Assembly: GCF_900095305.1 (NCBI RefSeq)
Contig: NZ_FMDO01000030.1
Coordinates: forward strand, 96,195 to 160,194
DNA: 64,000 nt
Direction: 5' to 3'
DNA from: Proteiniborus sp. DW1
GTDB taxonomy: Bacteria; Bacillota; Clostridia; Tissierellales; Proteiniboraceae
In this document: piece after piece, positions 17,747-27,799 of the stretch
How the letters are laid out: the number at the start of each line of letters is the position of its first letter
Numbering within the stretch: the stretch's first letter is position 1
Made by a program: the position numbers and the translations under genes
Notes under the pieces: generated by a model
The model's input: the letters and a program-made list of their open reading frames with translations, nothing else
The model's database searches: none
What the model was told of the DNA's origin: nothing

Positions 17747-17817
17747 AGTTATTAAAAGCGTGCTACTATGAGGGTGCATTAGATTATCAAAGATACTTAT
17801 AAGGGAGAGAAGTCACT

Positions 17818-18228
17818 ATGAAAAAAAATATTGTACTTGGTGTTATAGGGGCTGATTGCCACGCAGTTGGTAATAAAATTCTTGATTATGCATTTACACA
17901 GGCTGGTTTTGAGGTCACAAATATAGGTGTGCTAAGTTCACAAGAGGATTTTATAAACGCAGCTGTTGAAACAGGTGCAAGCGCTATTTTAGTATCATCA
18001 CTTTATGGTCATGGAGAAATAGACTGTAGAGGACTTAGAGAAAAATGTGAAGAAGCAGGCTTAAAAGATATCTTACTATATGCTGGTGGAAATCTTGTTG
18101 TTGGTAAGCAGGATTGGGAATCAGTAGAAAAGAGATTTAAAGATATGGGATTTAATCGAGTATATGCACCTGGAACTTCACCAGAAGTAGGAATAAGAGA
18201 TTTAAAAGAAGATTTACATATTATTTAG
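17818..18228 (+). CDS. glmS: Glutamate mutase (methylaspartate mutase) subunit S
   Basis: Cobalamin-binding small subunit of the enzyme that rearranges L-glutamate to L-threo-3-methylaspartate, the first step of the methylaspartate fermentation route. The base-off/His-on motif D13-C-H15-A-V-G18 is intact; H15 would ligate cobalt. The SSLYGHGE and YAGGNLVVG blocks of the cofactor pocket follow. The 136-residue length is normal. A GGGAGAG ribosome binding site precedes the ATG. It heads a run of ten same-strand genes (glmS to citG) and is followed by glmL and glmE in the usual order. Confidence 0.96.
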   Translation: MKKNIVLGVIGADCHAVGNKILDYAFTQAGFEVTNIGVLSSQEDFINAAVETGASAILVSSLYGHGEIDCRGLREKCEEAGLKDILLYAGGNLVVGKQDWESVEKRFKDMGFNRVYAPGTSPEVGIRDLKEDLHII

Positions 18229-18255
18229 TTAATATTTGAATATAAAGGTGATAAA

Positions 18256-19644
18256 ATGAATGGACTTCTATTAATTGATTTTGGCAGCACTTATACAAAA
18301 CTTACTGCTGTTGATATGGATAATGAAGAAATTATATGTAATAGTAAGGCTTTAACAACAGTGGAAAGCGATATCATGATCGGATTTGAGAATGCTTTAA
18401 AGATTTTAAAGGAAAAATGTAAGGATAGAGATATTGAATTCAAAGAAATGCTTGCATGTAGTAGTGCAGCTGGTGGGTTAAAGATGGTGGCAATAGGTTT
18501 AGTACCAGATCTTACAGCTGAGGCTGCTAAAAGAGCTGCTTTAGGTGCAGGTTCTAGGATTTTGGGGGTTTATAGTCATCAGCTTACTTTAAGGGAAATT
18601 AGGGAAATAATTCAAAAAAAACCAGATATTATTCTACTTGCAGGAGGAACGGATGGGGGAGAAAAGGACTGTATAATACACAATGCAAAGATGCTTGCTA
18701 TGAATATAAAGGATGTTCCTGTAGTAGTGGCAGGCAACAAAAATGCAAGTGATGAGATTGAAAAAATATTTGAAAGTCAAAACGTATACTATCGAATAGT
18801 AGAAAATGTTATGCCAAAGATTAATGTAATAAATGTTGAACCAGCTAGAGAAGCCATAAGAGAAATATTCATGGAGAAAATTGTTGAAGCAAAAGGAATG
18901 GGGAATGCGGAAAAACTTATAAATGGTATTTTAATGCCAACTCCTGCAGCAGTGTTAAATGCAGCTAAAGTCCTAGCTGATGGAACAAGTGAGGAGGAAG
19001 GTATAGGCGATCTAGTTGTAGTAGATATTGGAGGAGCTACAACAGATATACACTCCATAGCTGAAGGTGAACCGACTAAAGCAGGAATCATGTTAACAGG
19101 CTTACAGGAACCTTATGAGAAAAGAACTGTAGAGGGAGATCTAGGTATGAGAGTAAGTGCAGAATCTCTATCCCAATCAGTTCCGGCAAGAAAAATCAAG
19201 AAATTTGCCCCTAACTTAAAATATGATGTTGCAGAGAGATGCCATTATCTAGCTCAAAATGTTAGCGAAGTACCTCATAACTATGAAGAGCAAGAATTTG
19301 ATGAGGCTATAAGTATGGCCGCAGCAGAAGTAGCCATGGAAAGGCATGTGGGAATAATAGAAGAAGTTTATACTCCAATGGGTAGAATCTATACACAAAG
19401 AGGAAAAGACTTAACAAATGTTAAGTACTTAATAGGTACAGGTGGAATACTTGTTTTTAGTGAAAATCCAGAGAAAATTTTAAGGGCTAGTTTATTTAAT
19501 GAAGAAAATCCTAATTACTTAAAACCAATAGACCCTAAAATATTAGTTGATAAAAACTATATTTTTTCTTCTATGGGTTTAATGGCAGTTAAGTATCCAG
19601 ATAAAGCAATCAGAATATTAAAGAAAAATCTTACTAACCTATAA
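18256..19644 (+). CDS. glmL: Glutamate mutase accessory protein GlmL (MutL)
   Basis: ASKHA-fold ATPase found between the two glutamate mutase subunit genes. It probably acts as a reactivase or chaperone exchanging damaged cobalamin, by analogy with diol-dehydratase reactivases. The phosphate-1 motif DFGSTYTK lies at residues 5-12, and a second DIGGATTD motif lies near 257. Length is 462 aa. The gene starts 27 bases after glmS, with AAGGTGAT before the ATG. The role is known for the family; the mechanism is inferred. Confidence 0.92.
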   Translation: MNGLLLIDFGSTYTKLTAVDMDNEEIICNSKALTTVESDIMIGFENALKILKEKCKDRDIEFKEMLACSSAAGGLKMVAIGLVPDLTAEAAKRAALGAGSRILGVYSHQLTLREIREIIQKKPDIILLAGGTDGGEKDCIIHNAKMLAMNIKDVPVVVAGNKNASDEIEKIFESQNVYYRIVENVMPKINVINVEPAREAIREIFMEKIVEAKGMGNAEKLINGILMPTPAAVLNAAKVLADGTSEEEGIGDLVVVDIGGATTDIHSIAEGEPTKAGIMLTGLQEPYEKRTVEGDLGMRVSAESLSQSVPARKIKKFAPNLKYDVAERCHYLAQNVSEVPHNYEEQEFDEAISMAAAEVAMERHVGIIEEVYTPMGRIYTQRGKDLTNVKYLIGTGGILVFSENPEKILRASLFNEENPNYLKPIDPKILVDKNYIFSSMGLMAVKYPDKAIRILKKNLTNL

Positions 19645-19657
19645 TAGGAGGGCAAAA

Positions 19658-21109
19658 ATGGAGCTTAAGAATAAAAAATGGAGTGAAGCTGAGTTTCATA
19701 AAGTTAGAGAAGAGGTATTAAATCAGTGGCCTACGGGAAGTGATGTGAATTTACAAGAGGCTGTTGACTATTTAAAGAGTATTCCTGAACACAAAAACTT
19801 TTCTGCTAAGCTTAGAAGGGCAAAGAATGAAGGAGTAACTCTTGCACAGCCAAGAGCAGGTGTTGCATTAGTAGATGAGCATATTAAACTTTTACAATAC
19901 CTTCAAAATGAAGGTGGAGCGGACTTATTGCCAAGTACAATTGATAGTTATACAAGGCAAAATAGATACAACGAGTGTCAGGTCGGTATAGATGAAAGTA
20001 TTAAAACAAAGCGTTCTATGCTAAATGGATTTCCAGCAGTAAATCATGGAGTAGCGAATTGTAGAAGAGTATTAGAAGCAGTAGATACTCCTGTGCAGGC
20101 TAGGCATGGTACACCAGATTCAAGACTATTAGCAGAGATAATACATGCCGGTGGATGGACATCTAATGAAGGTGGCGGGATATCTTATAACATTCCTTAT
20201 GCTAAGAGTGTAAGTGTTGAAAAATCAATACTTGATTGGCAATATTGTGATAGGCTTGCAGGATTATATGAAGAAATGGGAATTGAAATCAACAGAGAGC
20301 CTTTTGGGCCTCTAACAGGAACCTTAGTTCCCCCTAGTATGTCAAATGCAGTGGCTATTATTGAGGGACTACTTGCTGCAGAACAAGGGGTAAAAAACCT
20401 AACTTTGGGATATGGGCAATGTGGAAACCTAGTACAGGATGTAGCGGCAATAAGAGGACTTATAGAGTTATCAGAAGAGTATTTTAGAACCTATGGATAT
20501 GATGTGGAATTGACTACAGTATTTCACCAATGGATGGGTGGTTTCCCAGCTGACGAAGCAAAGGCTTTTGGTGTTATTTCTTGGGGAGCAGCTACTGCAG
20601 CTTTAGCTGGTGCAACAAAGGTTATTGTCAAGACTCCTCATGAAGCTGTAGGTATTCCAACTATGGAAGCTAATGCACAAGGTATTAAAGCAACAAAGCA
20701 AACTTTAAATCTTCTAAGAGGTCAGAGACTTCAAATGTCAAAGGAACTTGAATGGGAAATTGAATTAATAAAAGCTGAAACAAAATGTATACTAGATAAA
20801 GTTCTTGAGCTAGGAAAGGGAGATTTAGCTGTAGGTACTGTAAGAGCCTTTGAAGCGGGAGTTCTAGATATTCCATTTGCGCCAAGCATATATAATGCTG
20901 GCAAAATGCTTCCAGCAAGAGATAATAATGGTGCAATTAGATACTTAGAGTTTGGTAATGTTCCTATGAATAAGGAAATAAAGGATATCAATAAGAAGTT
21001 ACTAGAAGAAAGAGCTAAGTTTGAAGGAAGAGAAGTTAGCTTTCAAATGGTTATTGATGATATATATGCAGTAGGTAAAGGTACACTTGTAGGAAGACCA
21101 GAAAAATAA
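19658..21109 (+). CDS. glmE: Glutamate mutase subunit E
   Basis: Catalytic TIM-barrel subunit of glutamate mutase, pairing with GlmS around adenosylcobalamin to make 3-methylaspartate. The 483 residues match the length of the characterised clostridial enzyme. Conserved blocks include the substrate-site segment [10 protein letters not shown] (near 150), [13 protein letters not shown] (near 170) and [10 protein letters not shown] (near 250). GGAGGG precedes the ATG, 13 bases after glmL. The gene is intact and its composition matches its neighbours. Confidence 0.96.
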   Translation: MELKNKKWSEAEFHKVREEVLNQWPTGSDVNLQEAVDYLKSIPEHKNFSAKLRRAKNEGVTLAQPRAGVALVDEHIKLLQYLQNEGGADLLPSTIDSYTRQNRYNECQVGIDESIKTKRSMLNGFPAVNHGVANCRRVLEAVDTPVQARHGTPDSRLLAEIIHAGGWTSNEGGGISYNIPYAKSVSVEKSILDWQYCDRLAGLYEEMGIEINREPFGPLTGTLVPPSMSNAVAIIEGLLAAEQGVKNLTLGYGQCGNLVQDVAAIRGLIELSEEYFRTYGYDVELTTVFHQWMGGFPADEAKAFGVISWGAATAALAGATKVIVKTPHEAVGIPTMEANAQGIKATKQTLNLLRGQRLQMSKELEWEIELIKAETKCILDKVLELGKGDLAVGTVRAFEAGVLDIPFAPSIYNAGKMLPARDNNGAIRYLEFGNVPMNKEIKDINKKLLEERAKFEGREVSFQMVIDDIYAVGKGTLVGRPEK

Positions 21110-21132
21110 AAATATATTGGAGGCGCATTGAC

Positions 21133-22380
21133 GTGAAAATTATTGACATTGTATGTTCTGCAGGAAGAACAGGGTTTTATTTTGATGACCAAAGAGCAAT
21201 AAAAAGAGGTGCAGAGTCTGATGGGTTTACATATGTGGGCGAGCCTGTAACAGAAGGCTTTACAAAAATTAGACAGGCTGGTGAGTCTATATCAGTAATG
21301 ATTATTTTAGAGGATGGACAGGTAGCCTATGGAGATTGTGCAGCAGTTCAATACTCAGGAGCTGGTGGAAGAGATCCATTATTCCTTGCTGATGAGTTTA
21401 TTCCGATTATAGAAAACCACATTGCTCCAAAGCTAATTGGGAGAGAGGTAATAGGCTTTAGGGAGCTTGCCGAGGAAGTTGATCATATGACTGTAGAGGG
21501 AAAAAGACTTCATACAGCAATAAGATATGGTGTTACACAGGCTATACTAGATGCTGCTGCTAAAGTTAAGAAGGTCACTATGGCAGAAGTAATTAAAGAG
21601 GAATACAACACTAATGTCGAATTAAAAAGAATTCCTATATTTACTCAGTCAGGTGACGATAGATATAATAATGTTGACAAAATGATTATTAAGGGTGCTG
21701 ATGTCCTACCTCATGCATTATTCAACAATGTTGAAAAAAAACTAGGAAGAAATGGAGAAAAGCTTAAAGAATATGTTGCTTGGCTAAAGAATAGAATAGA
21801 AACTTTAAGAGCTAGAGAAGAGGACACATTTGTGATTCATATAGATGTATATGGTACTATAGGTATAGCATTTGATAATGACACAGAAAAAATGGCAAAC
21901 TATCTTGGAGAACTAGAGAAGATAGCATCACCTTTTAAGCTTAGAATAGAAGGACCAATGGATGTTGAGAATAGGGAAGGGCAAGTGAAAGCTCTTAAAG
22001 AACTAAGACTAGCATTAAAAGAAAAGGGAATAAATGTTGAGTTAGTTGCAGATGAATGGTGTAATACCTTTGAGGATATTAAACTATTTGTTGACGAAGG
22101 TGCAGCAGATATGGTCCAAATAAAAACACCGGACCTTGGAGGTATAAATAATACTGCTGAGGCAATTCTATACTGTAAAGAAAATGGGATAGGTGCTTAC
22201 TGTGGTGGAACATGTAATGAAACTGATAGATCTGCTCAAGTATGCGTTAATGTAGCTATTGCTTGTGGGGCTGATCAATGCTTGGCAAAACCTGGAATGG
22301 GTGTTGATGAAGGATTTATGATTGTACATAACGAAATGAATAGGGTACTTGCATTAGCTAATAGAAAGAATAGGGCTTAA
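21133..22380 (+). CDS. mal: Methylaspartate ammonia-lyase
   Basis: Enolase-superfamily enzyme that removes ammonia from 3-methylaspartate to give mesaconate. The two acid/base residues known from the Clostridium tetanomorphum enzyme fall at exactly the same numbers here: H194 (in LPHALFNN) and K331 (in VQIKTPDLGG). Metal ligands are expected in HIDVYG, RIEGPMD and VADEWCN. Length is 415 aa. It begins with GTG shortly after GGAGGC and directly follows glmE. Confidence 0.96.
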   Translation: MKIIDIVCSAGRTGFYFDDQRAIKRGAESDGFTYVGEPVTEGFTKIRQAGESISVMIILEDGQVAYGDCAAVQYSGAGGRDPLFLADEFIPIIENHIAPKLIGREVIGFRELAEEVDHMTVEGKRLHTAIRYGVTQAILDAAAKVKKVTMAEVIKEEYNTNVELKRIPIFTQSGDDRYNNVDKMIIKGADVLPHALFNNVEKKLGRNGEKLKEYVAWLKNRIETLRAREEDTFVIHIDVYGTIGIAFDNDTEKMANYLGELEKIASPFKLRIEGPMDVENREGQVKALKELRLALKEKGINVELVADEWCNTFEDIKLFVDEGAADMVQIKTPDLGGINNTAEAILYCKENGIGAYCGGTCNETDRSAQVCVNVAIACGADQCLAKPGMGVDEGFMIVHNEMNRVLALANRKNRA

Positions 22381-22418
22381 TTAAAATAGCATTGTACTAT
22401 AAGAGGTAGGTGATACCT

Positions 22419-22682
22419 ATGAATATAAAAACTCCTGCAAAGGCAGGGACTATGGAGTCTAATGATATATATATAATGGTTAGTCCTAATGATGGAGGCG
22501 GAATTATTATAGATCTGGAAAGCATAGTTATGAAGCAGTTTGGAAGGCAAATAGAGGAAGTTATATTAGAGACCCTGAATAAATTGAATGTGAAAGATGT
22601 CCACCTTGTTGCTAGAGATAGAGGAGCGTTGGATTATACTATAAAAGCAAGAGTGGAAACAGCAATTAAAAGGGCAATATAA
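22419..22682 (+). CDS. citD: Citrate/citramalate lyase acyl carrier subunit (gamma)
   Basis: Small subunit carrying the phosphoribosyl-dephospho-CoA arm of the lyase. The attachment serine is S14 in AGTMESNDI, the same position as in characterised CitD. I chose the ATG at 22419 over an upstream in-frame GTG because AGGTG lies six bases before it and this gives the usual N-terminus; the protein is 87 aa. In this cluster the substrate is probably citramalate, formed from mesaconate, rather than citrate. Confidence 0.93.
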   Translation: MNIKTPAKAGTMESNDIYIMVSPNDGGGIIIDLESIVMKQFGRQIEEVILETLNKLNVKDVHLVARDRGALDYTIKARVETAIKRAI

Positions 22683-22693
22683 GGGGTGATTTT

Positions 22694-23566
22694 GTGGATA
22701 GACCTAGAAGAACCATGCTTTTTATTCCTGGTAACAATCCTAATATGTTGCAAAATGCAGGAATTCTTGGAGCAGATAGTGTAATATTAGACCTTGAAGA
22801 TGCAGTGAGTATTACAGAGAAAGATGCAGCAAGAATACTTGTTAAAAACGCCATAGAAGCTCTAGACTTTTGTGGCACAGAAATAGTTGTAAGGATTAAT
22901 CCCCTTTCATCTGCCTTTGGTGTTACAGATATTGAAGAAATAGCTTTGGTAAAGCCTGATGCAATTATGGTGACTAAGGCAACAGAAGAAGATGTTAGAA
23001 CTGCTTGTGAATTACTTACAGAAATTGAGCGAAGAGAAGGTTTTCAGCCAAAGAGTATAAAGTTATTTCCCTTAATAGAAACAGCATATGGACTTGAAAA
23101 TGTATATAATATCATTAAATCATCTGATAGAGTAGTTGGTGTTTTATTAGGGGCAGAGGATTTGACTGCAGATTTAGAGATAAAAAGAACTGCGGAAGGA
23201 AAAGAAATCTTTTATGCTAGATGCAAAATTGCTGCCACATGTAAGGCGTGTAAAATAGATGCAATAGATACTCCTTTTGCAGACATGAATGACTTTGAAG
23301 GCTTTGTAAGAGATATTCAGACTGCAAAATCTCTTGGTATGACTGGAAAAGCTGCCATTAATCCAAGGCAAATAGATACAATCCATGAAATCTTTGCTCC
23401 TTCAGAAGAGGAAATAAGCTATGCCAAGGATGTAATTAAAGCAATGGAAGAAGCTCAAAGTCAAGGGAAGGGCGTTTTTTCACTAAATGGTAAGATGGTT
23501 GATGCACCTATTATTACAAGGGCACAGAATGTACTGAAAAAAGCAAAACTAGCAGGATTGCTATAA
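22694..23566 (+). CDS. citE: Citrate/citramalate lyase beta subunit (acyl-CoA lyase)
   Basis: Cleaves the acyl-thioester on the carrier subunit; with citramalate it yields pyruvate and the acetyl-loaded carrier. HpcH/HpaI-aldolase fold, with RRTMLFIPGNNP at the N-terminus, LDLEDAVS (metal/CoA region) near residue 32, the LFPLIET block, and GAEDLTADL near 155. It starts at GTG with GGGGTG upstream, 11 bases after citD. Length of 290 aa is typical. Context, not sequence, suggests citramalate specificity. Confidence 0.93.
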   Translation: MDRPRRTMLFIPGNNPNMLQNAGILGADSVILDLEDAVSITEKDAARILVKNAIEALDFCGTEIVVRINPLSSAFGVTDIEEIALVKPDAIMVTKATEEDVRTACELLTEIERREGFQPKSIKLFPLIETAYGLENVYNIIKSSDRVVGVLLGAEDLTADLEIKRTAEGKEIFYARCKIAATCKACKIDAIDTPFADMNDFEGFVRDIQTAKSLGMTGKAAINPRQIDTIHEIFAPSEEEISYAKDVIKAMEEAQSQGKGVFSLNGKMVDAPIITRAQNVLKKAKLAGLL

Positions 23567-23579
23567 AGGGGGAGATACT

Positions 23580-25121
23580 ATGAAGAATACTCTTGGAAGA
23601 GAAATCCCTGAACATATACAAGGATATGGAGAAGTTAAGCCTTTTAAAGGTGCATTTGAATCCTTGGGCGAGGTAAGGAAAAAATCTGTAAAGATACATA
23701 GTGCCATGCCAAGTCAAGCCAAAGTATTGGGTTCTATTAAAGAGGCTTTGGATAAATGTAATATAAAAGATGGTATGGTTGTTTCCTTTCATCATCATTT
23801 GAGAAATGGCGACTATGTGCTTAATATGGTTCTTAAGGAAATAGCAATGATGGGTATAAAGGATATAAAAATAGCTGCTAGTTCTATTTTTCCAATACAT
23901 GAACCACTTGTCCATTATATAAAGACTGGAGTAGTTACTGGAATATATGCAAACTATATTTCAGGACCAGTAGCAGAAGCAATTTCAAGAGGAGAACTAC
24001 AGAAGCCTGCTATAATGCATACCCATGGAGGAAGAGCAAGGGCTATTGAGTCAGGAGACCTTGCAATAGATATAGCTTTTATAGCTGCTCCAACATGTGA
24101 TACTTACGGTAATATAAATGGAGTAGATGGAAAGTCAGCCTGTGGAGCTCTAGGTTACGCAGTGCCAGATGCTCTTTATGCTGAAAAAACTGTGGTTATA
24201 ACAGATAACCTAGTGCCATATCCGGCATGTCCTATTGAAATTAGTCAAGAGTATATAGATTATATTGTTCAAGTTGAAAGCATAGGAGATGCAAAAGGAA
24301 TTGTATCAGGCACTACTAGAATTACTAAAGATCCTGTAGGACTTAAAATAGCCAAAATGACTTCAAAGGTAATCGAAGCATCAGGGCTACTTAAAGACGG
24401 ATTTTCATTCCAAACAGGAGCAGGTGGAACATCTTTAGCAGTAGCTGCTTATGTAAAGGAACTAATGCAGAAAAATAACATTAAAGGAAGCTTTGCAGCA
24501 GGAGGAATTACAGGATATATTGTAGAGATGTTTGAAGAAGGATTATTTAATGCAATATTTGATGTACAGTGCTTTGATTTACAGGCAGTAGAATCCTATA
24601 GAAATAATAAAGGACATCAAGGAATGTCTGCATCCATGTATGGAAATCCACATAATAAGGGTGCAGTTGTAAATAATCTAGATGTGATGATTTTAGGGGC
24701 AACTGAAATAGACTTAGATTTTAATGTAAATGTTACTACTGGTTCTAATGGAATGATTATGGGAGGTTCAGGAGGTCATAGCGATACAGCTGCTGGTGCA
24801 AAGTTGGCTATAGTAGTTACTCAGCTTATTAAAGGAAGACTTCCTATAGTAGTAGATAAAGTTACTACGGTAACTACTCCTGGAGAGACTATAGATGTCC
24901 TAGTTACAGAAAGAGGAATTGCTATTAATCCTTTAAGACAGGATTTAATAGAAAAGCTAGGAAAAACTAATTTACCAATTATGTCTATTGAGGAACTAAA
25001 GAAATTAGCTGAAAATATGACAGGTGTTCCAGAAAAAATACAGTTAGATGATAAAATAGTGGCTGTTGTAGAATATAGAGATGGTACGGTTATAGATGTT
25101 GTTAGAAAAATAAGGGATTGA
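23580..25121 (+). CDS. citF: Citrate/citramalate lyase alpha subunit (CoA/ACP transferase)
   Basis: Transfers the acyl-carrier thioester from acetate to the incoming hydroxyacid. The 513 residues show VSFHHHLRNGDY (near 64), HTHGGRARAIESGD (near 143), and a long glycine-rich C-terminal half (MGGSGGHSDTAAGAKL near 398) typical of CitF. GGGGGAG precedes the ATG, 13 bases after citE. Together with CitD and CitE it forms the three-subunit lyase, here the last enzyme of the mesaconate branch. Confidence 0.95.
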   Translation: MKNTLGREIPEHIQGYGEVKPFKGAFESLGEVRKKSVKIHSAMPSQAKVLGSIKEALDKCNIKDGMVVSFHHHLRNGDYVLNMVLKEIAMMGIKDIKIAASSIFPIHEPLVHYIKTGVVTGIYANYISGPVAEAISRGELQKPAIMHTHGGRARAIESGDLAIDIAFIAAPTCDTYGNINGVDGKSACGALGYAVPDALYAEKTVVITDNLVPYPACPIEISQEYIDYIVQVESIGDAKGIVSGTTRITKDPVGLKIAKMTSKVIEASGLLKDGFSFQTGAGGTSLAVAAYVKELMQKNNIKGSFAAGGITGYIVEMFEEGLFNAIFDVQCFDLQAVESYRNNKGHQGMSASMYGNPHNKGAVVNNLDVMILGATEIDLDFNVNVTTGSNGMIMGGSGGHSDTAAGAKLAIVVTQLIKGRLPIVVDKVTTVTTPGETIDVLVTERGIAINPLRQDLIEKLGKTNLPIMSIEELKKLAENMTGVPEKIQLDDKIVAVVEYRDGTVIDVVRKIRD

Positions 25122-25125
25122 TGTT

Positions 25126-26163
25126 ATGCAGGATATAAGAATTGAAACCATTGATTTAAATAATAGTGACAGGCTAAAGGTTGAAGGTTTTCTTTCAACC
25201 TTTAATCTGCTTTTAGATAAAGATGTAGAGCGTACTATTGTAGCAAAATACAGAGATGAAATAATAGGCACATGTTCATATGCTGGAAGAGTACTAAAGT
25301 GCTTCGCAGTAAAAGAAGAATATCGGGAGTTAGGTATTGCTTCCAAACTTATTACTCAAATAACTAATGAACTCTTTGATAAGGGTATTTTTGAAACTTT
25401 TATTTTTACGCAACCAAAGAATATTTCTTTATTTAAGGGACTAAATTATAATGAGGTGCAAAGTGTAGAAGAAGTTGCACTATTGGAAGCTGGAATGTGT
25501 AATGTTGATAGATATATAGAAAAAATGTTTAAAGAAAGTGGCTTAGATAATAAGAAAAAAGCTGCTATAGTAATGAATTGTAATCCTTTTACATTAGGTC
25601 ATAGATATTTAATAGAGAAAGCATCTAAAGAGAATGAAGAAGTGATTATATTTATTGTTGAAGAAGAGCGTTCACTTTTTCCCTTTGAAATAAGAAAAAA
25701 ATTAGTTAAAATAGGTACAAGTGATTTAAAAAATGTCCATGTATTATCTGGTGGTAGCTATATTATTTCATCTAGTACTTTTCCATCATATTTTTTAAGG
25801 CAAGAGGATATTAGATTGAGTGCTTACACTAAACTAGACGCAGAGATATTTGGCAGATATATTAGTCCTGTTTTTAATATAGAAAGACGATATGTAGGGA
25901 CAGAGCCATATTGCAATATTACAAGCCAATATAATAAATCACTAACAAATATATTGCCTAAGTATGGTATTGAGGTAGTAGAAGTTAACAGACTAAATAT
26001 AGACAATAAACCAATTAGCGCTTCAGAGGTTAGAAAACTTATCAAGCATGAAGAATTTCAAAAAATTAGAGAATTTGTTCCTGAAACAACCTTTGATTTC
26101 TTAATGTCTAATGAGGCTAAGCCAATTATAGAGAAAGTTAAAAGGAGTGATTCTCCTCATTGA
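25126..26163 (+). CDS. citC: [Citrate (pro-3S)-lyase] ligase
   Basis: Acetylates the thiol of the prosthetic group on CitD, using ATP and acetate, to activate the lyase. The N-terminal third is GNAT-like (VKEEYRELGIASKLI near 65); the rest is a nucleotidylyltransferase domain with NCNPFTLGHRYLIEKA near 150 (HxGH-like). Length of 345 aa is normal. It begins four bases after citF and overlaps citX by four bases (TTGA). Confidence 0.93.
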   Translation: MQDIRIETIDLNNSDRLKVEGFLSTFNLLLDKDVERTIVAKYRDEIIGTCSYAGRVLKCFAVKEEYRELGIASKLITQITNELFDKGIFETFIFTQPKNISLFKGLNYNEVQSVEEVALLEAGMCNVDRYIEKMFKESGLDNKKKAAIVMNCNPFTLGHRYLIEKASKENEEVIIFIVEEERSLFPFEIRKKLVKIGTSDLKNVHVLSGGSYIISSSTFPSYFLRQEDIRLSAYTKLDAEIFGRYISPVFNIERRYVGTEPYCNITSQYNKSLTNILPKYGIEVVEVNRLNIDNKPISASEVRKLIKHEEFQKIREFVPETTFDFLMSNEAKPIIEKVKRSDSPH

Positions 26164-26648
26164 TTGATAGAATTTTAAGAGATAGAGAGCAAAGATATTA
26201 TGAAATACTATCTTTAATAACTGAATACAATATGCCTGTTATATGCGGAAAGATTAACTATCCTGGTAATGATAAAAATACTATAGAGGCTAAAAAGGCT
26301 TTTCAAATTCTTAAGCAAATATTGATAGAGAAATTCTCTAACAATATTGTTTATTCCAAAACTCTATCTGGAGATGATGGAAGTAGTATACTTATAGTAG
26401 CAGATATGGAGTCTTTAGAATCTAAAAAAATAGCAATTACTTTAGAATTAACACATCCATTGGGAAGAATATTTGATATAGATGTATACTTTGGGGATGG
26501 AGAATCTATAGGCAGAGAAAATCTAGGAATGGAACCTAGGAAATGTGTATTATGTGGTGAGAATGCTAGAGTATGTATGAGAGCAGGTAGACATAGTCTT
26601 CAGGAGGTAGTGGATAAAGTAAATAAGATGATTCGTGGTTGCATGTAA
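26160..26648 (+). CDS. citX: Apo-citrate lyase phosphoribosyl-dephospho-CoA transferase
   Basis: Attaches the 2'-(5''-triphosphoribosyl)-3'-dephospho-CoA group to the serine of CitD. Family motif GRIFDIDVYF lies near residue 101, followed by a Cys-containing segment (CVLCGENARVCMRAGRHS). The TTG start overlaps the citC stop. Its AGGAG site (26143-26147) lies in a hairpin with CTCCT (26153-26157), so translation probably depends on ribosomes finishing citC. The gene is separated from citG by about 200 bases of AT-rich spacer. Confidence 0.9.
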   Translation: MIDRILRDREQRYYEILSLITEYNMPVICGKINYPGNDKNTIEAKKAFQILKQILIEKFSNNIVYSKTLSGDDGSSILIVADMESLESKKIAITLELTHPLGRIFDIDVYFGDGESIGRENLGMEPRKCVLCGENARVCMRAGRHSLQEVVDKVNKMIRGCM

Positions 26649-26760
26649 TTAGTAAAGGTATATTTAAGACTAGCCAAAGTTTAATTTTACAATTAAGATA
26701 ATTGAAAAGGACTTATATTTTGTAATAATACATTATTAGTTTAGTATTACATTAACAAAT

Positions 26761-26776
26761 GATTTACCAGTAAATC
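26761..26776. promoter_or_regulatory. Inverted repeat in the citX-citG gap
   Basis: GATTTAC/GTAAATC with a 2-base spacer. It may be an operator for a separate citG promoter. No other signal is clear in this gap. Confidence 0.3.
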
Positions 26777-26849
26777 AACTTTGAATTACAAGAAGTACCA
26801 AATGCAATATTGACTTTTTTAATTTGAGGATTTTTTGGAGGAGAATAGA

Positions 26850-27716
26850 TTGCCTTTTGATACTAAGTTTTGTGAAGATATTAGTGAAATAGCCATAAAC
26901 TCCATGCTATTAGAAGTCTCTGCCACACCAAAGCCTGGTCTTGTAGATAGAAATAATTCAGGTGCTCATAAGGATATGGACTTTTATACATTCATGAAAA
27001 GCAGTGCATCTCAAGTACACACTTTTTATAAATGCGCATTAGAGGGTTTAAAATTTGAAGGTAAGGATAAAAGAGAATTGTTAAAGCTTATTCGACCTAT
27101 AGGAATAGAAGGCGAAAATAAAATGTTCAAAGCTACCAATGGTGTAAATACCCATAAAGGATTAATATTTTCTTTAGGAGTTATTGCAGCTGCAACAGGA
27201 CTTCAGTACAGGGAAACACAAAAAAATATGAAGGTAGAAGATATTTGTCATAAAGTTACCGAAATAGCAGAAGGCATAGTATCTAGAGAGCTAGGAAATT
27301 TAAAAAATAAAGAGGCTTTAACCTATGGTGAGAAGTTATTTAAAAATCACGGAATCAAAGGTATAAGAGGTGAAGTAGAATCTGGATTTCCTACTGTGAG
27401 AGATTATTCCTTACCTTTACTCAAGGAGCTTATGGAAGGTAAGGAAAGCATTAATGACAACCTAGTTCAAGTGTTACTTCACCTTATGACTGTTGTAGAG
27501 GATGTGAATATATTAGGAAGACATGGAATAGAACAGTTAGAATATACTAAAATGGCAGCAAAAGAGGCTTTAGTCTTAGGAGGCATATTTACAGAAAAGG
27601 GAAGAGAAAAAATTCTAAAATTAGATGAAGAATTTATCAAAAAAAACATTAGTCCAGGAGGGGCAGCAGATTTGTTAGCAGTGACTCTAATGCTTTATTT
27701 TTTAGAAAATCTATAA
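26850..27716 (+). CDS. citG: Triphosphoribosyl-dephospho-CoA synthase
   Basis: Makes the lyase prosthetic-group precursor from ATP and dephospho-CoA. Conserved features: EVSATPKPGLVDRNNSGAH near residue 24, GVNTHKGLIFSLG near 103, and SPGGAADLLAVT near the C-terminus. I placed the start at the TTG at 26850 because GGAGGAG lies seven bases upstream; an earlier TTG sits before that site. The protein is 288 aa. It completes the maturation set (CitC, CitX, CitG) for the lyase encoded upstream. Confidence 0.92.
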   Translation: MPFDTKFCEDISEIAINSMLLEVSATPKPGLVDRNNSGAHKDMDFYTFMKSSASQVHTFYKCALEGLKFEGKDKRELLKLIRPIGIEGENKMFKATNGVNTHKGLIFSLGVIAAATGLQYRETQKNMKVEDICHKVTEIAEGIVSRELGNLKNKEALTYGEKLFKNHGIKGIRGEVESGFPTVRDYSLPLLKELMEGKESINDNLVQVLLHLMTVVEDVNILGRHGIEQLEYTKMAAKEALVLGGIFTEKGREKILKLDEEFIKKNISPGGAADLLAVTLMLYFLENL

Positions 27717-27799
27717 AAAATCTTACAAAGGACATAATAATTACAAAATCTATTATACTAATGCGATACAAAAAAGAAGAGGAAGAAGGTAATAGAATA

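Noticed and set aside
17400..17817. Cobalamin riboswitch before the B12-dependent glutamate mutase
   Set aside because: No B12-box (GCCACTG-like) or other core consensus is present; only a simple stem-loop is seen.
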